64,000 bases of DNA from Flavobacterium flevense (GCF_900142775.1 NZ_FRCC01000007.1:62001-126000), one strand, 5' to 3'; shown: positions 46,011-54,772, counted from the first letter of the stretch. The notes: generated by a model not told the origin, from the sequence alone. Numbers and translations are program-made.

Positions 46011-47180
46011 ATGAAAATAGCAATAGTTTGTTATCCTACCTTTGGAGGAAGTGGTGTTGTCGCTACCGAATTAGGTTTAGAATTAGCCCGTTTGGGACAT
46101 GAAGTTCATTTTATTACTTATAGCCAGCCAGTGCGTTTGGCATTATTAAATCCTAACGTTCATTATCACGAAGTAAACGTTCCGGAATATCCTTTGTTTC
46201 ATTATCAGCCGTATGAATTAGCTTTATCGAGTAAGTTAGTCGATATGGTTAAACTTTATAAAATTGATGTTCTGCATGTGCATTATGCTATTCCACACGC
46301 TTATGCGGGCTATATGGCTAAGCAAATGCTTAAGAATGAAGGAATCGAAATCCCAATGATTACTACCCTTCACGGAACTGATATTACTCTGGTAGGCAAT
46401 CATCCGCACTATAAACCGGCAGTAAGTTTTAGTATTAATAAATCAGATGTGGTGACTTCCGTATCGCAAAGTTTAAAAGAGGATACCTATAAGTTGTTCA
46501 ATATTAAAAGAGATATTCATGTAATTCCTAATTTTATCGAATTAGAAAAAAACAATAAAGAATATAATGTTCCTTGCCAGCGAACGCTTATTGCTAAACC
46601 CGAAGAACGAATTATTACCCATATTTCTAATTTTAGAAAAGTAAAAAGAATACCGGATATTATTAGAATATTCGATAAAATACAACAAAATATTCCAGCT
46701 AAATTGCTAATGGTGGGTGATGGTCCAGAGAAAGAAAAAGCGGAGATTTTGTGTCAGGAACTAGGAATATTAGATAAAGTAATCTTTTTTGGGAATAGTA
46801 ATGAAATTGATAAGCTGTTAAGCAATTCCGATTTGTTTTTGTTACCATCAGAAACCGAGAGTTTTGGATTAGCAGCCTTAGAAGCTATGGCTTGGGGAGT
46901 TCCTGTGATTTCCAGTAATTCAGGTGGTTTACCAGAGGTGAATTTTGAAGGAGTTTCCGGGTATTTAAGCAAAGTAGGAAATATTGATGAAATGGCTCAA
47001 AATGCATTAAAAATCCTCAAAGATGATGTTGTTTTAGCTCAATTTAAAGAAAATGCTTTGACAGTTGCCCAGAAATTTGATATCAAACATATTTTGCCTT
47101 TGTATATTGATATTTATGAAAAAGCCATTAAAAAGTATAATAAAAAAGCAAAACACCTGAGTAAACCTCACAATAAATAA
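46011..47180 (+). CDS. bshA: N-acetyl-alpha-D-glucosaminyl L-malate synthase BshA
   Basis: A 389-residue GT4 glycosyltransferase that joins GlcNAc from UDP-GlcNAc to L-malate, the first step of bacillithiol synthesis. Two Rossmann halves are seen. The N half has CYPTFGGSGVVATELGLELA (about 7-26), HVHYAIPHAYAGYMAKQM and TTLHGTDITLVGNHPHYKP. The C half has ITHISNFRKVKRIPDIIRIF, the nucleotide-binding LMVGDGPEKEKAE and the EX7E-type SETESFGLAALEAMAWGVPV (about 281-300). These match BshA rather than a general GT4. The downstream deacetylase gene bshB1 is 24 kb away, so the pathway is scattered. It is cytoplasmic and full length. Confidence 0.95.
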   Translation: MKIAIVCYPTFGGSGVVATELGLELARLGHEVHFITYSQPVRLALLNPNVHYHEVNVPEYPLFHYQPYELALSSKLVDMVKLYKIDVLHVHYAIPHAYAGYMAKQMLKNEGIEIPMITTLHGTDITLVGNHPHYKPAVSFSINKSDVVTSVSQSLKEDTYKLFNIKRDIHVIPNFIELEKNNKEYNVPCQRTLIAKPEERIITHISNFRKVKRIPDIIRIFDKIQQNIPAKLLMVGDGPEKEKAEILCQELGILDKVIFFGNSNEIDKLLSNSDLFLLPSETESFGLAALEAMAWGVPVISSNSGGLPEVNFEGVSGYLSKVGNIDEMAQNALKILKDDVVLAQFKENALTVAQKFDIKHILPLYIDIYEKAIKKYNKKAKHLSKPHNK

Positions 47181-47190
47181 TTCTATAGAA

Positions 47191-47622
47191 ATGAAAAAAA
47201 TCCTTCTTTTGTCAGTACTTGCTTTAGTGTTGTTTTCCTGTGGTTCAAATAAAAAAACTGCTGACTATCCAAAACCAATGTATGAAATTTTGTTGCAACA
47301 AAATGATGGCGGTGGCAACATTCATTTTTATGAAATCCTTTCTGAACCCAATGAAATTAAAATGCTGTTGAATGATGAAAAGTTAAAAGGGAAAATAAAT
47401 ACAGCTGATGTACAACAGTCTAATTTTGTGATTTTAAACATGGGACAAAAACCTACATCAGGATATAGCATAACGGTAGACAGCGTTATTGAAACAGATG
47501 AAAATATTGTAATAAAAGTAAGGGAAATTAATCCGGATCCTAATGCTATGGTAATGCAAGTTATTAGCTATCCTTACACTGTAGTAAAAATTAATTCGAA
47601 AAAAGAAATTATTGTTAAATAG
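47191..47622 (+). CDS. PrcB-like lipoprotein
   Basis: A 143-residue lipoprotein: signal LLLSVLALVLFSC with lipidated Cys17. The mature part carries the short PrcB C-terminal type domain, seen in FVILNMGQKPTSGYSITVDS (about 86-105) and IVIKVREINPDPNAMVMQVI. PrcB was described as a partner of the PrtP (dentilisin) protease in spirochaetes; most members have no proven role, and no protease gene is nearby. It starts 10 bp after bshA and is followed by a strong terminator, so it ends that transcript. Confidence 0.8.
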   Translation: MKKILLLSVLALVLFSCGSNKKTADYPKPMYEILLQQNDGGGNIHFYEILSEPNEIKMLLNDEKLKGKINTADVQQSNFVILNMGQKPTSGYSITVDSVIETDENIVIKVREINPDPNAMVMQVISYPYTVVKINSKKEIIVK

Positions 47623-47642
47623 AAGGTTCTTTCTTTCCAAAT

Positions 47643-47680
47643 AAAAAATGACGCCAATAGTTTTAATGGCGTCATTTTTT
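47643..47680. terminator. Bidirectional terminator
   Basis: Perfect 14-bp inverted repeat: AAAAAATGACGCCA (47643-47656) and TGGCGTCATTTTTT (47667-47680), loop of 10. It sits between the convergent bshA/lipoprotein genes and the hydrolase gene. Confidence 0.92.
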
Positions 47681-47744
47681 ATTTATAGAATCATTTTTTT
47701 AGCTCTGATTTACTTGTAAAACACTAAATCAGTTATTTTTTGTG

Positions 47745-48791
47745 TTAGTTTAAATGTTTTTTAAAAAACAATTCTAGTTTAGAGAATGGAATAATATCTA
47801 ATTTGTCATACAAGTCTACATGAACTGCATCAGGAATAATTATCAATTCTTTTGGTTCATTAGCCGTTTTAAAAATGTCTTCACTAAAATACCTTGAATG
47901 GGCATTTTCTCCGGCTATCAACAGCATTGGTCGGGGCGAAATTTCTTTTACATAACTTAAAATCGGCATATTCATAAACGAAATGGGATTGGTAATTAGC
48001 CAGGCTCCGTTTGAGTTGACAGAATTGACATGAAAACCTCTTGCTGTTCTGTAATAATCAAAATATTCTTTTACAAATTGTGGTTCGTCACCTTGTAAGG
48101 TTTCCGGTAAATTACGAGGACCATTTGCCGGTTTCCCGTTTTCGGCATCTTTCCAGCGTTGCTGCCCCAAAGTTTCTAATGTTTTAGTTCTTTGTTCCAG
48201 CGTTACAATATCGTTGTATCCTTTAGACATTACTCTTGTCATATCATATAAACTTGTGGCAGCAACAGCTTTCACGCGTTTGTCAATAGCAGTTGCATTT
48301 AAAGCAAAACCGCCAAAACCACAGATTCCGATGATGCCAATTTTGTTTCTGTCCACGTTTTTTTGAAGTCCTAAAAAGTCAACTGCCGCACTAAAATCTT
48401 CCGTATTGATTTCCGGAGAGGCTACATTTCTGGGTTTGCCACTACTTTCGCCTGTATAAGAAGGGTCGAAAGCCAGTGCTACAAAGCCGCGTTCAGCCAT
48501 TTGGTTAGCATATAATCCGGATGATTGCTCTTTCACTGCCCCAAAAGGTCCGCTGATTGCTAATGCAGCTAGTTTTGAAGTATCTGTATTTTTAGGAAAG
48601 TATAAATCTCCTGATAAAGTAATTCCATAGCGGTTTTTAAAACTTACTTTTTGACGGCTTACTTTATCACTCAGTTTGAAAGTGTAATGTTCTGTAGAGG
48701 TATTCATTATTTCTGAATTTGTTTTTGTTTTTTGTGCAAATAATTGTCCGGTTATCCCAAATAATATTGCGATTGCTAATGCTTTTTTCAT
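47745..48791 (-). CDS. Secreted alpha/beta hydrolase, dienelactone-hydrolase-like
   Basis: A 348-residue protein with a signal peptide (about 1-19, ALAIAILFGITGQLFAQ). The alpha/beta-hydrolase nucleophile elbow reads GICGFGG (155-161), placing Cys157 where most relatives have Ser, as in dienelactone hydrolases and the YcjY group. The oxyanion region is SGPFGAVKEQSSGLYANQMA (about 80-99), and the C-terminal His is in IPDAVHVDLYDKL (about 323-335). It probably hydrolyses a small ester or similar, in the periplasm. It is followed upstream by an acetyltransferase gene on the same strand with an AraC regulator beyond. Confidence 0.85.
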   Translation of the reverse strand: MKKALAIAILFGITGQLFAQKTKTNSEIMNTSTEHYTFKLSDKVSRQKVSFKNRYGITLSGDLYFPKNTDTSKLAALAISGPFGAVKEQSSGLYANQMAERGFVALAFDPSYTGESSGKPRNVASPEINTEDFSAAVDFLGLQKNVDRNKIGIIGICGFGGFALNATAIDKRVKAVAATSLYDMTRVMSKGYNDIVTLEQRTKTLETLGQQRWKDAENGKPANGPRNLPETLQGDEPQFVKEYFDYYRTARGFHVNSVNSNGAWLITNPISFMNMPILSYVKEISPRPMLLIAGENAHSRYFSEDIFKTANEPKELIIIPDAVHVDLYDKLDIIPFSKLELFFKKHLN

Positions 48792-48827
48792 CTTATTTTC
48801 GAATTGTTTTTTGTTAATTTTTTTAAT

Positions 48828-49424
48828 CTAAAAGTCTATAGTCTTTATCATTTTTGCGGGAATTCCGCCAACGATAGTATTGTCAGGTACATTTTTAGAA
48901 ACAACGGCTCCGGCTGCCACTACAGCATTTTTTCCGATGGTAACACCAGGAAGAACTGTGGCATTTGCACCTATCCATGCATTTTTTTTGATATGGATAG
49001 GTTTAGCGGTAAGTCCTTTTCTTTGGTGAGGATTTAATGGATGATTTTCGGTAATGAGACTGACTTTGGGTCCAATCAGGACATCATCTTCAATAGTGAT
49101 TCCGCCCAATGCCAAAAAGGTGCAGTCAAAATTGATGAAGACATTTTTGCCCATGTTGATGTGTTTTCCGTAATTAATGTAAATCGGTGTGAAAATGGTA
49201 ATGTCCTGAACTTCCTGATCTAAAACTCGGCTAAATAGTGCAGAAATCTCTACAGGGTCTGCAGCATTATTCATTTGATTGAGTAACGTCTTTACAGCAA
49301 AAGCTTCCTCCCTTAATCTGCCCCTTTGCAGGTCATCAGGAAGTATAGTTTGCCCTTCTAAAAGTCTTTTGAAAATATCGTTTGCAGAAAATTCTGAATT
49401 TGAAATAGGTGTTGGATCTGACAT
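48828..49424 (-). CDS. Sugar O-acetyltransferase (Maa/NodL/LacA type)
   Basis: A 198-residue left-handed beta-helix acetyltransferase. The N-terminal mac-like helical segment (about 1-65, with DLQRGRLREEAFAVKTLLNQ) is followed by hexapeptide repeats such as NMGKNVFINFDCTFLALGGI, IGPKVSLITENHPLNPHQRK (catalytic His at about 131), KNAWIGANATVLPGVTIGKN and AVVAAGAVVSKNVPDNTIVG. It acetylates a sugar hydroxyl using acetyl-CoA, in the cytoplasm. Its 3' end is 36 bp from the hydrolase start, so both may lie in one transcript, perhaps under the adjacent AraC regulator. Confidence 0.9.
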   Translation of the reverse strand: MSDPTPISNSEFSANDIFKRLLEGQTILPDDLQRGRLREEAFAVKTLLNQMNNAADPVEISALFSRVLDQEVQDITIFTPIYINYGKHINMGKNVFINFDCTFLALGGITIEDDVLIGPKVSLITENHPLNPHQRKGLTAKPIHIKKNAWIGANATVLPGVTIGKNAVVAAGAVVSKNVPDNTIVGGIPAKMIKTIDF

Positions 49425-49509
49425 CTTTTATGGAGTTGATTATCTGATACAAAGGTATCACAGCTTTGAAGTATGCTGTTAAAGATTATCAAACCAAAGA
49501 TTAAGAAAA

Positions 49510-50388
49510 TCAAACCTCGGATAAGCGAAAAGAAGACGGATTAGTTCCGGTTTGTTTTTTGAAAAAATTATTAAAGTATGTAGGGTAGTCAAATCCGAGT
49601 GCATACGCAATTTCTGAAATACTCCAGTCGGTATGCAGTAAAAGTGCTTTTGCTTCGGTGATAATTCTCTCCGTAATATGTGTCGTTGTAGATTTTCCGG
49701 TAACTTCTTTTACGGCTCTATTCAAATAATTGATGTGTACATTTAGATGTTGGGCATACTGTTGGGCTGTTCTTAACTGAAGTGGATTTTGTATGGTTTC
49801 AATGGGGAATTGCCTTTCCAGGAGTTCCAGAAAAACCGACGTTAATCTTGACGATGCATTCTTGTTGTGTTCGTAATTTTCAGAAGGCTCCATTTTTAAA
49901 GATTCGTGAATAATAAGACTGATGTAATTGCGAATCAACTCATCTTTAAAGACATAATCACTTTCCTGTTCAGTAATCATTTTTTGAAAAATAGTATTAA
50001 GAAAAATTCTTTGCTCTTCAGAAATTTTTAAAACAGCTGTGCCTCCAATTTTAAAAAAAGAAGATTGTTGTAAACTTTCCGAACGTTCGGAATTTTTAAA
50101 AAAATCTTCCGAAAAAAGAATGGTGTAACCCACGTAGCTGGTTGAAATTGTTTCCCACGAATAAGGAATATGTGGATTACCAAAAAACAGGATGGTACCT
50201 TCCTGTTCGTATGTTTTATCGGAATAGTGAATTTTACTTTTTCCTGTTGTAAGGCAAATTTTGTAGAACTCTTTCCGGCTGTAGGTACGTGTTTCGGTAC
50301 CATCTTCTTCTATCTGAAACGCTTTAAAACCTTGTAGTTTCAGCTCATTATTAAACTTAGAAACTTCTCTTATTGTCTTCTCTTTCAT
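49510..50388 (-). CDS. AraC family transcriptional regulator
   Basis: A 292-residue regulator with an N-terminal cupin-like ligand domain (about 20-160, EQEGTILFFGNPHIPYSWET). The C-terminal double helix-turn-helix of AraC/XylS type is at about 190-290: QYAQHLNVHINYLNRAVKEV in the first unit and DWSISEIAYALGFDYPTYFN plus FFKKQTGTNPSSFR in the second. It is upstream of, and on the same strand as, an acetyltransferase and a hydrolase gene, which are candidate targets. The inducer is unknown. Confidence 0.92.
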   Translation of the reverse strand: MKEKTIREVSKFNNELKLQGFKAFQIEEDGTETRTYSRKEFYKICLTTGKSKIHYSDKTYEQEGTILFFGNPHIPYSWETISTSYVGYTILFSEDFFKNSERSESLQQSSFFKIGGTAVLKISEEQRIFLNTIFQKMITEQESDYVFKDELIRNYISLIIHESLKMEPSENYEHNKNASSRLTSVFLELLERQFPIETIQNPLQLRTAQQYAQHLNVHINYLNRAVKEVTGKSTTTHITERIITEAKALLLHTDWSISEIAYALGFDYPTYFNNFFKKQTGTNPSSFRLSEV

Positions 50389-50429
50389 TTTACAAAGTTA
50401 AGAAATTCAAATATAACAAAGTGGATTAA

Positions 50430-50567
50430 AAACACGTACAAAGAGGTGGCTCTTATTTATGCAGTGATGAATATTGTATTCGTTATGTGGCAGGAAGCAG
50501 AGGTAAAGGTGAGACAACGAGTGCTTGTAATCATTTAGGGTTTCGTTGTGTGAAGGATGGGGAATAA
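50430..50567 (+). pseudogene. C-terminal remnant of a formylglycine-generating (SUMF1) enzyme
   Basis: In one frame this stretch reads KHVQ, then RGGSYLCSDEYCIRYVAG, then SRGKGETTSACNHLGFRCV, then KDGE and a stop. It matches the C-terminal end of FGE/SUMF1-type sulfatase-modifying enzymes, including the paired Cys of the YLCxxxYC motif that does the catalysis, plus the closing NHLGFR. An in-frame stop (50427-50429) and no upstream start mean only about 45 codons remain; the AraC gene on the other strand begins just before it. This is a decayed gene end, probably cut by an old rearrangement. It was found by reading frames, not by a database search. Confidence 0.75.
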
Positions 50568-50585
50568 GATTTAAAAAAGAAAGAT

Positions 50586-51251
50586 ATGAGAAAAAATATA
50601 GTACTGTTTTTGATGTTCTTAGTTGGAATTCAGCTAGGTTTTGCACAGACTTCAAAGAAGATTAATTTGCATGCTCAATTTAAAAAGAATGGACTCCATA
50701 CTACAAATAGAATTGCCAGTCCTTTAAATAATGAAAAATACAAAGGACTGGAACTAAATGAACAAAAAGGGGAAGGGATTGTCTGGCTTCAAAACCAAAA
50801 TTTTTCTCAAGGAAGTATAGAAATTGATGTGAAGGGGCAGGATGTTTTTCAAAAGAGTTTTCTGGGGATTGCGTTTCACGGTCAAAATGATTCCATTTAT
50901 GAAGCGGTTTATTTTAGACCGTTTAATTTTTATGCTCAGGATTCCGTAAGACGAATTCATGCGGTGCAGTATATTGCCCATCCCAAGTTCACTTGGGAGA
51001 AATTGAGGAAAGAAAGAAATGCTGAATTTGAAAAAGCGATTCCTAATGCTCCAGATCCTAATGGATGGTTTCATGCGCGAATTGAAATTAGTGCAACCGA
51101 AGTAACTGTTTTTGTTGAAAAAAATCCTAATCCAGTTCTAAAAGTAAAGCTATTGAGTTCTTTTTCTGATGGTAAAGTTGGACTCTTTGTTGGAGATAAT
51201 TCAGGAGGAAAATTTGCAAATTTGAAGATAATACGACTTAAGAGTTGGTAG
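50586..51251 (+). CDS. Secreted concanavalin-like (DUF1080-type) protein
   Basis: A 221-residue secreted protein with signal peptide (about 1-20, IVLFLMFLVGIQLGFAQ). The remainder is a jelly-roll of DUF1080/LamG type, with FSQGSIEIDVKGQDVFQKSF (about 74-93), VYFRPFNFYAQDSVRRIHAV, WFHARIEISATEVTVFVEKN (about 161-180) and the closing GKVGLFVGDNSGGKFANLKI. Such domains bind sugars or, in 3-keto-disaccharide hydrolases, cleave them; no catalytic residue was singled out here. The gene lies between two decayed gene ends, both on the same strand, so this neighbourhood has been remodelled. Confidence 0.8.
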   Translation: MRKNIVLFLMFLVGIQLGFAQTSKKINLHAQFKKNGLHTTNRIASPLNNEKYKGLELNEQKGEGIVWLQNQNFSQGSIEIDVKGQDVFQKSFLGIAFHGQNDSIYEAVYFRPFNFYAQDSVRRIHAVQYIAHPKFTWEKLRKERNAEFEKAIPNAPDPNGWFHARIEISATEVTVFVEKNPNPVLKVKLLSSFSDGKVGLFVGDNSGGKFANLKIIRLKSW

Positions 51252-51350
51252 GCTAAATTAGCTGAAATATTTTTTAAGTTTTACAACACCACTCAGGATG
51301 TGGATGTGTTTATAGAAACCTTCTGGAAATTAAAATCCGGAAAGAAATAA
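51252..51350 (+). pseudogene. C-terminal remnant of a class V aminotransferase
   Basis: Read in frame directly after the stop of the preceding gene, the stretch encodes AKLAEIFF, then KFYNTTQDVDVFIETFWKLK, then SGKK and a stop. The FYNTxxDVDxFIETxxKL pattern is the C-terminal end of SufS/cysteine-desulfurase-like or related class V aminotransferases. The preceding domains, including the PLP lysine, are absent. A terminator at 51360-51386 follows, as would be expected for the original gene. It was identified by motif memory only. Confidence 0.6.
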
Positions 51351-51359
51351 AAAGCAACG

Positions 51360-51392
51360 AAGCCCAAGGATTTTATTCTTGGGCTTTTTTGT
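51360..51392 (+). terminator. Terminator after the decayed aminotransferase end
   Basis: AAGCCCAAG (51360-51368) pairs with CTTGGGCTT (51378-51386), then a T-run. It still lies in the right place to stop transcription from 50586 before the defence-like operon. Confidence 0.85.
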
Positions 51393-51495
51393 TATAAAAT
51401 GTAACCACAAATTCTCTAAATTATTTGGAGTTTTTGTGGTTTATTATTTGTTAATTTGGATGTAAGATTATTGAATAATTAATTGATAAGAATTT

Positions 51496-53685
51496 ATGAG
51501 TTTTAAACTATTAGCTATAAGACCACTTGAAGGTTGTAATGAAGATTTTTTAAAAAATTTAGAAGTAAATAGAATTTATAAATTCTATTCTGATTATAAG
51601 TTTTACAACAATGATATAGAGTTAAGTGAAAATAAAAAATTAAATGTAACTCATATTAAATATGAATCAACTACAACCTTTCCTAAAAATCTATATGATG
51701 ATTTTATTGATATTTCTGCTATCGTTGGTAAAAATGGAAGTGGAAAAAGTGCTTTAGTCCAACTTTTATGTGGTGGAATTTATAATTTATCTATTATGAA
51801 AAAATTTATAAAGGTAAAAGACATTAAAAAAGAAAAAATTGATAGATTAAAAGTTCAAATATTTTATTCATTTAAAAATAGAACAATTAATAAAAAATTA
51901 CTTGAAGATTTCTATGTTTTAGAAATTAATGGAGATGTAATTAGTTTGAATGAAGATTCGAATGGAAAATTTAATTATAAAAAAAATGACTATAATTATT
52001 TAAGCAAGTTAATTCCTTTTCTTTTTTATAATATAGTAAATAATTATTCTATATATGGTTTGAATGCGACAGAAGTAGGTTCTTGGATAAATAAAATTTT
52101 CATAAAAAATGACGGATATAGGACACCTATTGTATTAAATCCTTATCGAGAAGATGGTAATATTGACGTTAATTTAGAAACTTTTTTTGCTAAAAACAGA
52201 TTGCTCTCGAATCTTCTAAATTTGAATTTTGATCGATTAGGATTAAAAAAAAATAGTTCAATAAATCCAAAAAAATTTAATGATTTATTCAATAAAGATA
52301 AAGTGGTTTCTAATTCCAATTATTTAGAAAATAAAAAAGTAGTTAAGTTGGAATTATCTTTAAATTTTGAAAAATTTAAAGATAAGCAAGGTAATGTAAA
52401 TTTAAAATATTTAGAATATGCTAAAAAATATTTACATCATGTTTTCAATATATTATATATAAGTAATGAAGAAAAAAGAGATTATACTAAAAATGATCTT
52501 ATACGATTACTTAGCAATTCGACTATAGTAGAACAATATGTACTAAATTATATTTTTTACAAATTAGAAAAAATATCTCCTTTTATTAATGACAATTTAA
52601 ATGAAAAAAACTTTTTAAGTTATTTGAAAAATTTAAATGATAATTTTTCAGATTCTCATGTTTTATTTAAAGTTTATCAAGCAATTAATTTTTTAAAATA
52701 TGATATTTATAAAGATTTTAAGAATGATAATAATTTTGAAATAAATGTAAATGATCATAGTGAGGAAAGTATTTCTAATAAAATTTCTATTCTAATGGAG
52801 TATGAAAGGGAAAAATTTAGAGATAAATATTCAGGAAATCACATTATTATTTATCCTTCATTATTAGTTACAAACATTGCATTTTTGCCTCCTCCAATTT
52901 TTAATATTGATATTGTTTTCAGTGAAAATCAAGGGAAATTAAGTGACTTAAGTTCAGGAGAAAAACAAATTATTTATAGTATTCAAGGGATTCTATATCA
53001 TTTAATTAATATTAGTTCAAAGAATTCCTTTAGAAGTAACGTTGAAAATTCTTATCAGTTTATTAATATAATTCTAGACGAGGTTGAACTTTATTTTCAT
53101 CCAGACATGCAAAGAAAGTTTGTCTTTTCTTTGATTAATGCGATAAAAGGTACGTATTTGCAAGGTATTCAAGGGATTAATGTTTTATTTATTACTCATT
53201 CTCCTTTCATATTGTCAGATATTCCTAAACAAAATGTATTGTTTTTGGAAGTAGATGAAATAAGTAAAAAAGCCAAACCAAATTTGTATGAAGGATATAA
53301 TACTTTTGGAGCTAATATACATGAAATGTTAACTAATGGATTCTTTTTAGGTAGTACAAAAGGTGAATTTGCAATTTCAAAAATAAATGAGTTTTTGAGT
53401 TATTACAAAAAAGTAAGTAATCTTAAAATAGGTACTTCAGAATATAATGATGATAAAAAGATTTTTGAAGATGAAAAGAAAGATTATTATGAAAAATTGA
53501 TTTCAATTATTGGAGAAGATTACATTAGGAAAATTTTAGAAAATCATTTGGAGCAATTGTATAATCATTTTGAAATAATTAATGAAATTTCCAAAGAAGA
53601 CTTGTTTGAAAGAAAAAAAGCATTAATAGTGGAAATAGAAGAGATTGATAAAAAACTAACTAAAAATGAAAAGGATAAATTATAA
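51496..53685 (+). CDS. AAA/ABC-type ATPase of a Septu-like two-gene system
   Basis: A 729-residue SMC/OLD-like ATPase. Walker A is VGKNGSGKS at 77-85. A long insertion (about 100-470) is rich in Lys, Asn and Leu with possible coiled-coil arms. The ABC-type signature LSSGEKQI is at about 485-492, Walker B is IILDEVELYFHPD at about 525-537 and the His switch is FITHSPFILSD at about 563-573. The last 120 residues are charged and helical. The next gene, an HNH nuclease, starts 20 bp before this one ends. ATPase plus HNH is the layout of Septu (PtuA/PtuB), but both proteins are longer than usual. Very AT-rich DNA (one sampled 60-base line, 52381-52440, has 11 G/C) suggests transfer. No toposiomerase-like Toprim domain was recognised. 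Confidence 0.85.
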   Translation: MSFKLLAIRPLEGCNEDFLKNLEVNRIYKFYSDYKFYNNDIELSENKKLNVTHIKYESTTTFPKNLYDDFIDISAIVGKNGSGKSALVQLLCGGIYNLSIMKKFIKVKDIKKEKIDRLKVQIFYSFKNRTINKKLLEDFYVLEINGDVISLNEDSNGKFNYKKNDYNYLSKLIPFLFYNIVNNYSIYGLNATEVGSWINKIFIKNDGYRTPIVLNPYREDGNIDVNLETFFAKNRLLSNLLNLNFDRLGLKKNSSINPKKFNDLFNKDKVVSNSNYLENKKVVKLELSLNFEKFKDKQGNVNLKYLEYAKKYLHHVFNILYISNEEKRDYTKNDLIRLLSNSTIVEQYVLNYIFYKLEKISPFINDNLNEKNFLSYLKNLNDNFSDSHVLFKVYQAINFLKYDIYKDFKNDNNFEINVNDHSEESISNKISILMEYEREKFRDKYSGNHIIIYPSLLVTNIAFLPPPIFNIDIVFSENQGKLSDLSSGEKQIIYSIQGILYHLINISSKNSFRSNVENSYQFINIILDEVELYFHPDMQRKFVFSLINAIKGTYLQGIQGINVLFITHSPFILSDIPKQNVLFLEVDEISKKAKPNLYEGYNTFGANIHEMLTNGFFLGSTKGEFAISKINEFLSYYKKVSNLKIGTSEYNDDKKIFEDEKKDYYEKLISIIGEDYIRKILENHLEQLYNHFEIINEISKEDLFERKKALIVEIEEIDKKLTKNEKDKL

Positions 53686-54772
53686 TCTTAAAAATGAAGA
53701 TATTGAAAACTACTATTTAGAAATTACTAAAGATAGAGATAAGAGATTTTTACTTTACAATAAAGTGTCAACTATAGATAATTTTCTTAAGACTATTAAT
53801 AAATCATTTAGTTTCAAGGATATTATCTTAGCAGATTTTTCAAGATTACTATATTATATCACTTGTATTGAAACTCATATAGAAGTAATTATTAAACCAC
53901 AAATTTTAAACAATTATAAAGGTAATGAAAGACAATATGCAGAAGATTTTTTTAAAGCACGTAATAATACAAAATATAAAAATTTAATTAAAATTGATGA
54001 GGATAAAAAGAAAAAAATTTCAAAAGAAATAAATAAAAAAATTTGTTCTATTTTTTGTGGGATCGAAACCATACTTTATGAAAATGGGACTATATGTGAA
54101 TGTATTTCAGATTTCTTCATGAAACATAGTGAGGATTTAAATATTAAAACATGTTATTATTGTAATATCGATTTTGTAAATATTTTTGAAAATAACACAA
54201 AAAATCATTTCACATTAGATCATATTTTGCCTAAATCGAAGTATCCATATTTATCAATTTCTTTATTTAATTTAATTCCTTCATGTTATTCTTGTAATTC
54301 AAAATTTAAACGTCAAAAAGAGTTTGAAAAACTAGATTTTTTGAATAAAATTTCTCCCTCTTCAAAAACATTTGAATTAGATAAATTATTGGAATTTAAA
54401 CTTAATTTTGATATTAGTAGTATTGACTTTGAAGATAGACTTTTGAAAATTAAAGAAATTAAAGATTTTAAAGTCGAACTTAAAAATGTTAAATTGGAGG
54501 AAGAAGTTGATATTTTTCTAGATATGTTTGCCTTAAAAGCAAGATATGAATTTCATCAAAATATTTCTTTTGATATGATTAAAAAAAGAAAAAAATATTC
54601 TGATTCTCAAATTAATGAAATTGAAAAGCTATTTTTTGATAAAGGTATTTCAATAGATAAGGAAACTTTAAAAAAAGATATTTTTGGCTCTATGATTTTT
54701 GCAAAAGAAGATACAAATGAACCTTTTGAAAAATACAAAAAAGACATTGCAAAGCAATTAGGTTTAATATGA
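53666..54772 (+). CDS. HNH endonuclease of a Septu-like two-gene system
   Basis: A 368-residue nuclease whose HNH centre is in the middle. C163xxC166 (TCYYCNID) and C207xxC210 (SCYSCNSK) form the structural zinc site. Asp185-His186 in TLDHILPKSKYP gives the catalytic His, and Asn202 in SLFNLIP is the second residue of the motif. The N-terminal 150 residues are helical and Lys-rich, and the C-terminal 150 are charged with no motif I know; these flanks may contact the ATPase. It overlaps the ATPase gene by 20 bp, so the two are translated together. PtuB proteins cut DNA when the ATPase detects infection; that role is inferred from the pair. No intrinsic terminator was found after it. Confidence 0.85.
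   Translation: MKRINYNLKNEDIENYYLEITKDRDKRFLLYNKVSTIDNFLKTINKSFSFKDIILADFSRLLYYITCIETHIEVIIKPQILNNYKGNERQYAEDFFKARNNTKYKNLIKIDEDKKKKISKEINKKICSIFCGIETILYENGTICECISDFFMKHSEDLNIKTCYYCNIDFVNIFENNTKNHFTLDHILPKSKYPYLSISLFNLIPSCYSCNSKFKRQKEFEKLDFLNKISPSSKTFELDKLLEFKLNFDISSIDFEDRLLKIKEIKDFKVELKNVKLEEEVDIFLDMFALKARYEFHQNISFDMIKKRKKYSDSQINEIEKLFFDKGISIDKETLKKDIFGSMIFAKEDTNEPFEKYKKDIAKQLGLI

Noticed and set aside
49510..50388. AraC regulator truncated by the nearby gene remnant
   Set aside because: Both the N-terminal ligand domain and the C-terminal double HTH are complete at 292 residues.
51496..54772. Retron or Gabija system
   Set aside because: No reverse transcriptase or msr/msd-like RNA, and no UvrD-type helicase; the second gene is an HNH nuclease, so Septu-like is the closest description.
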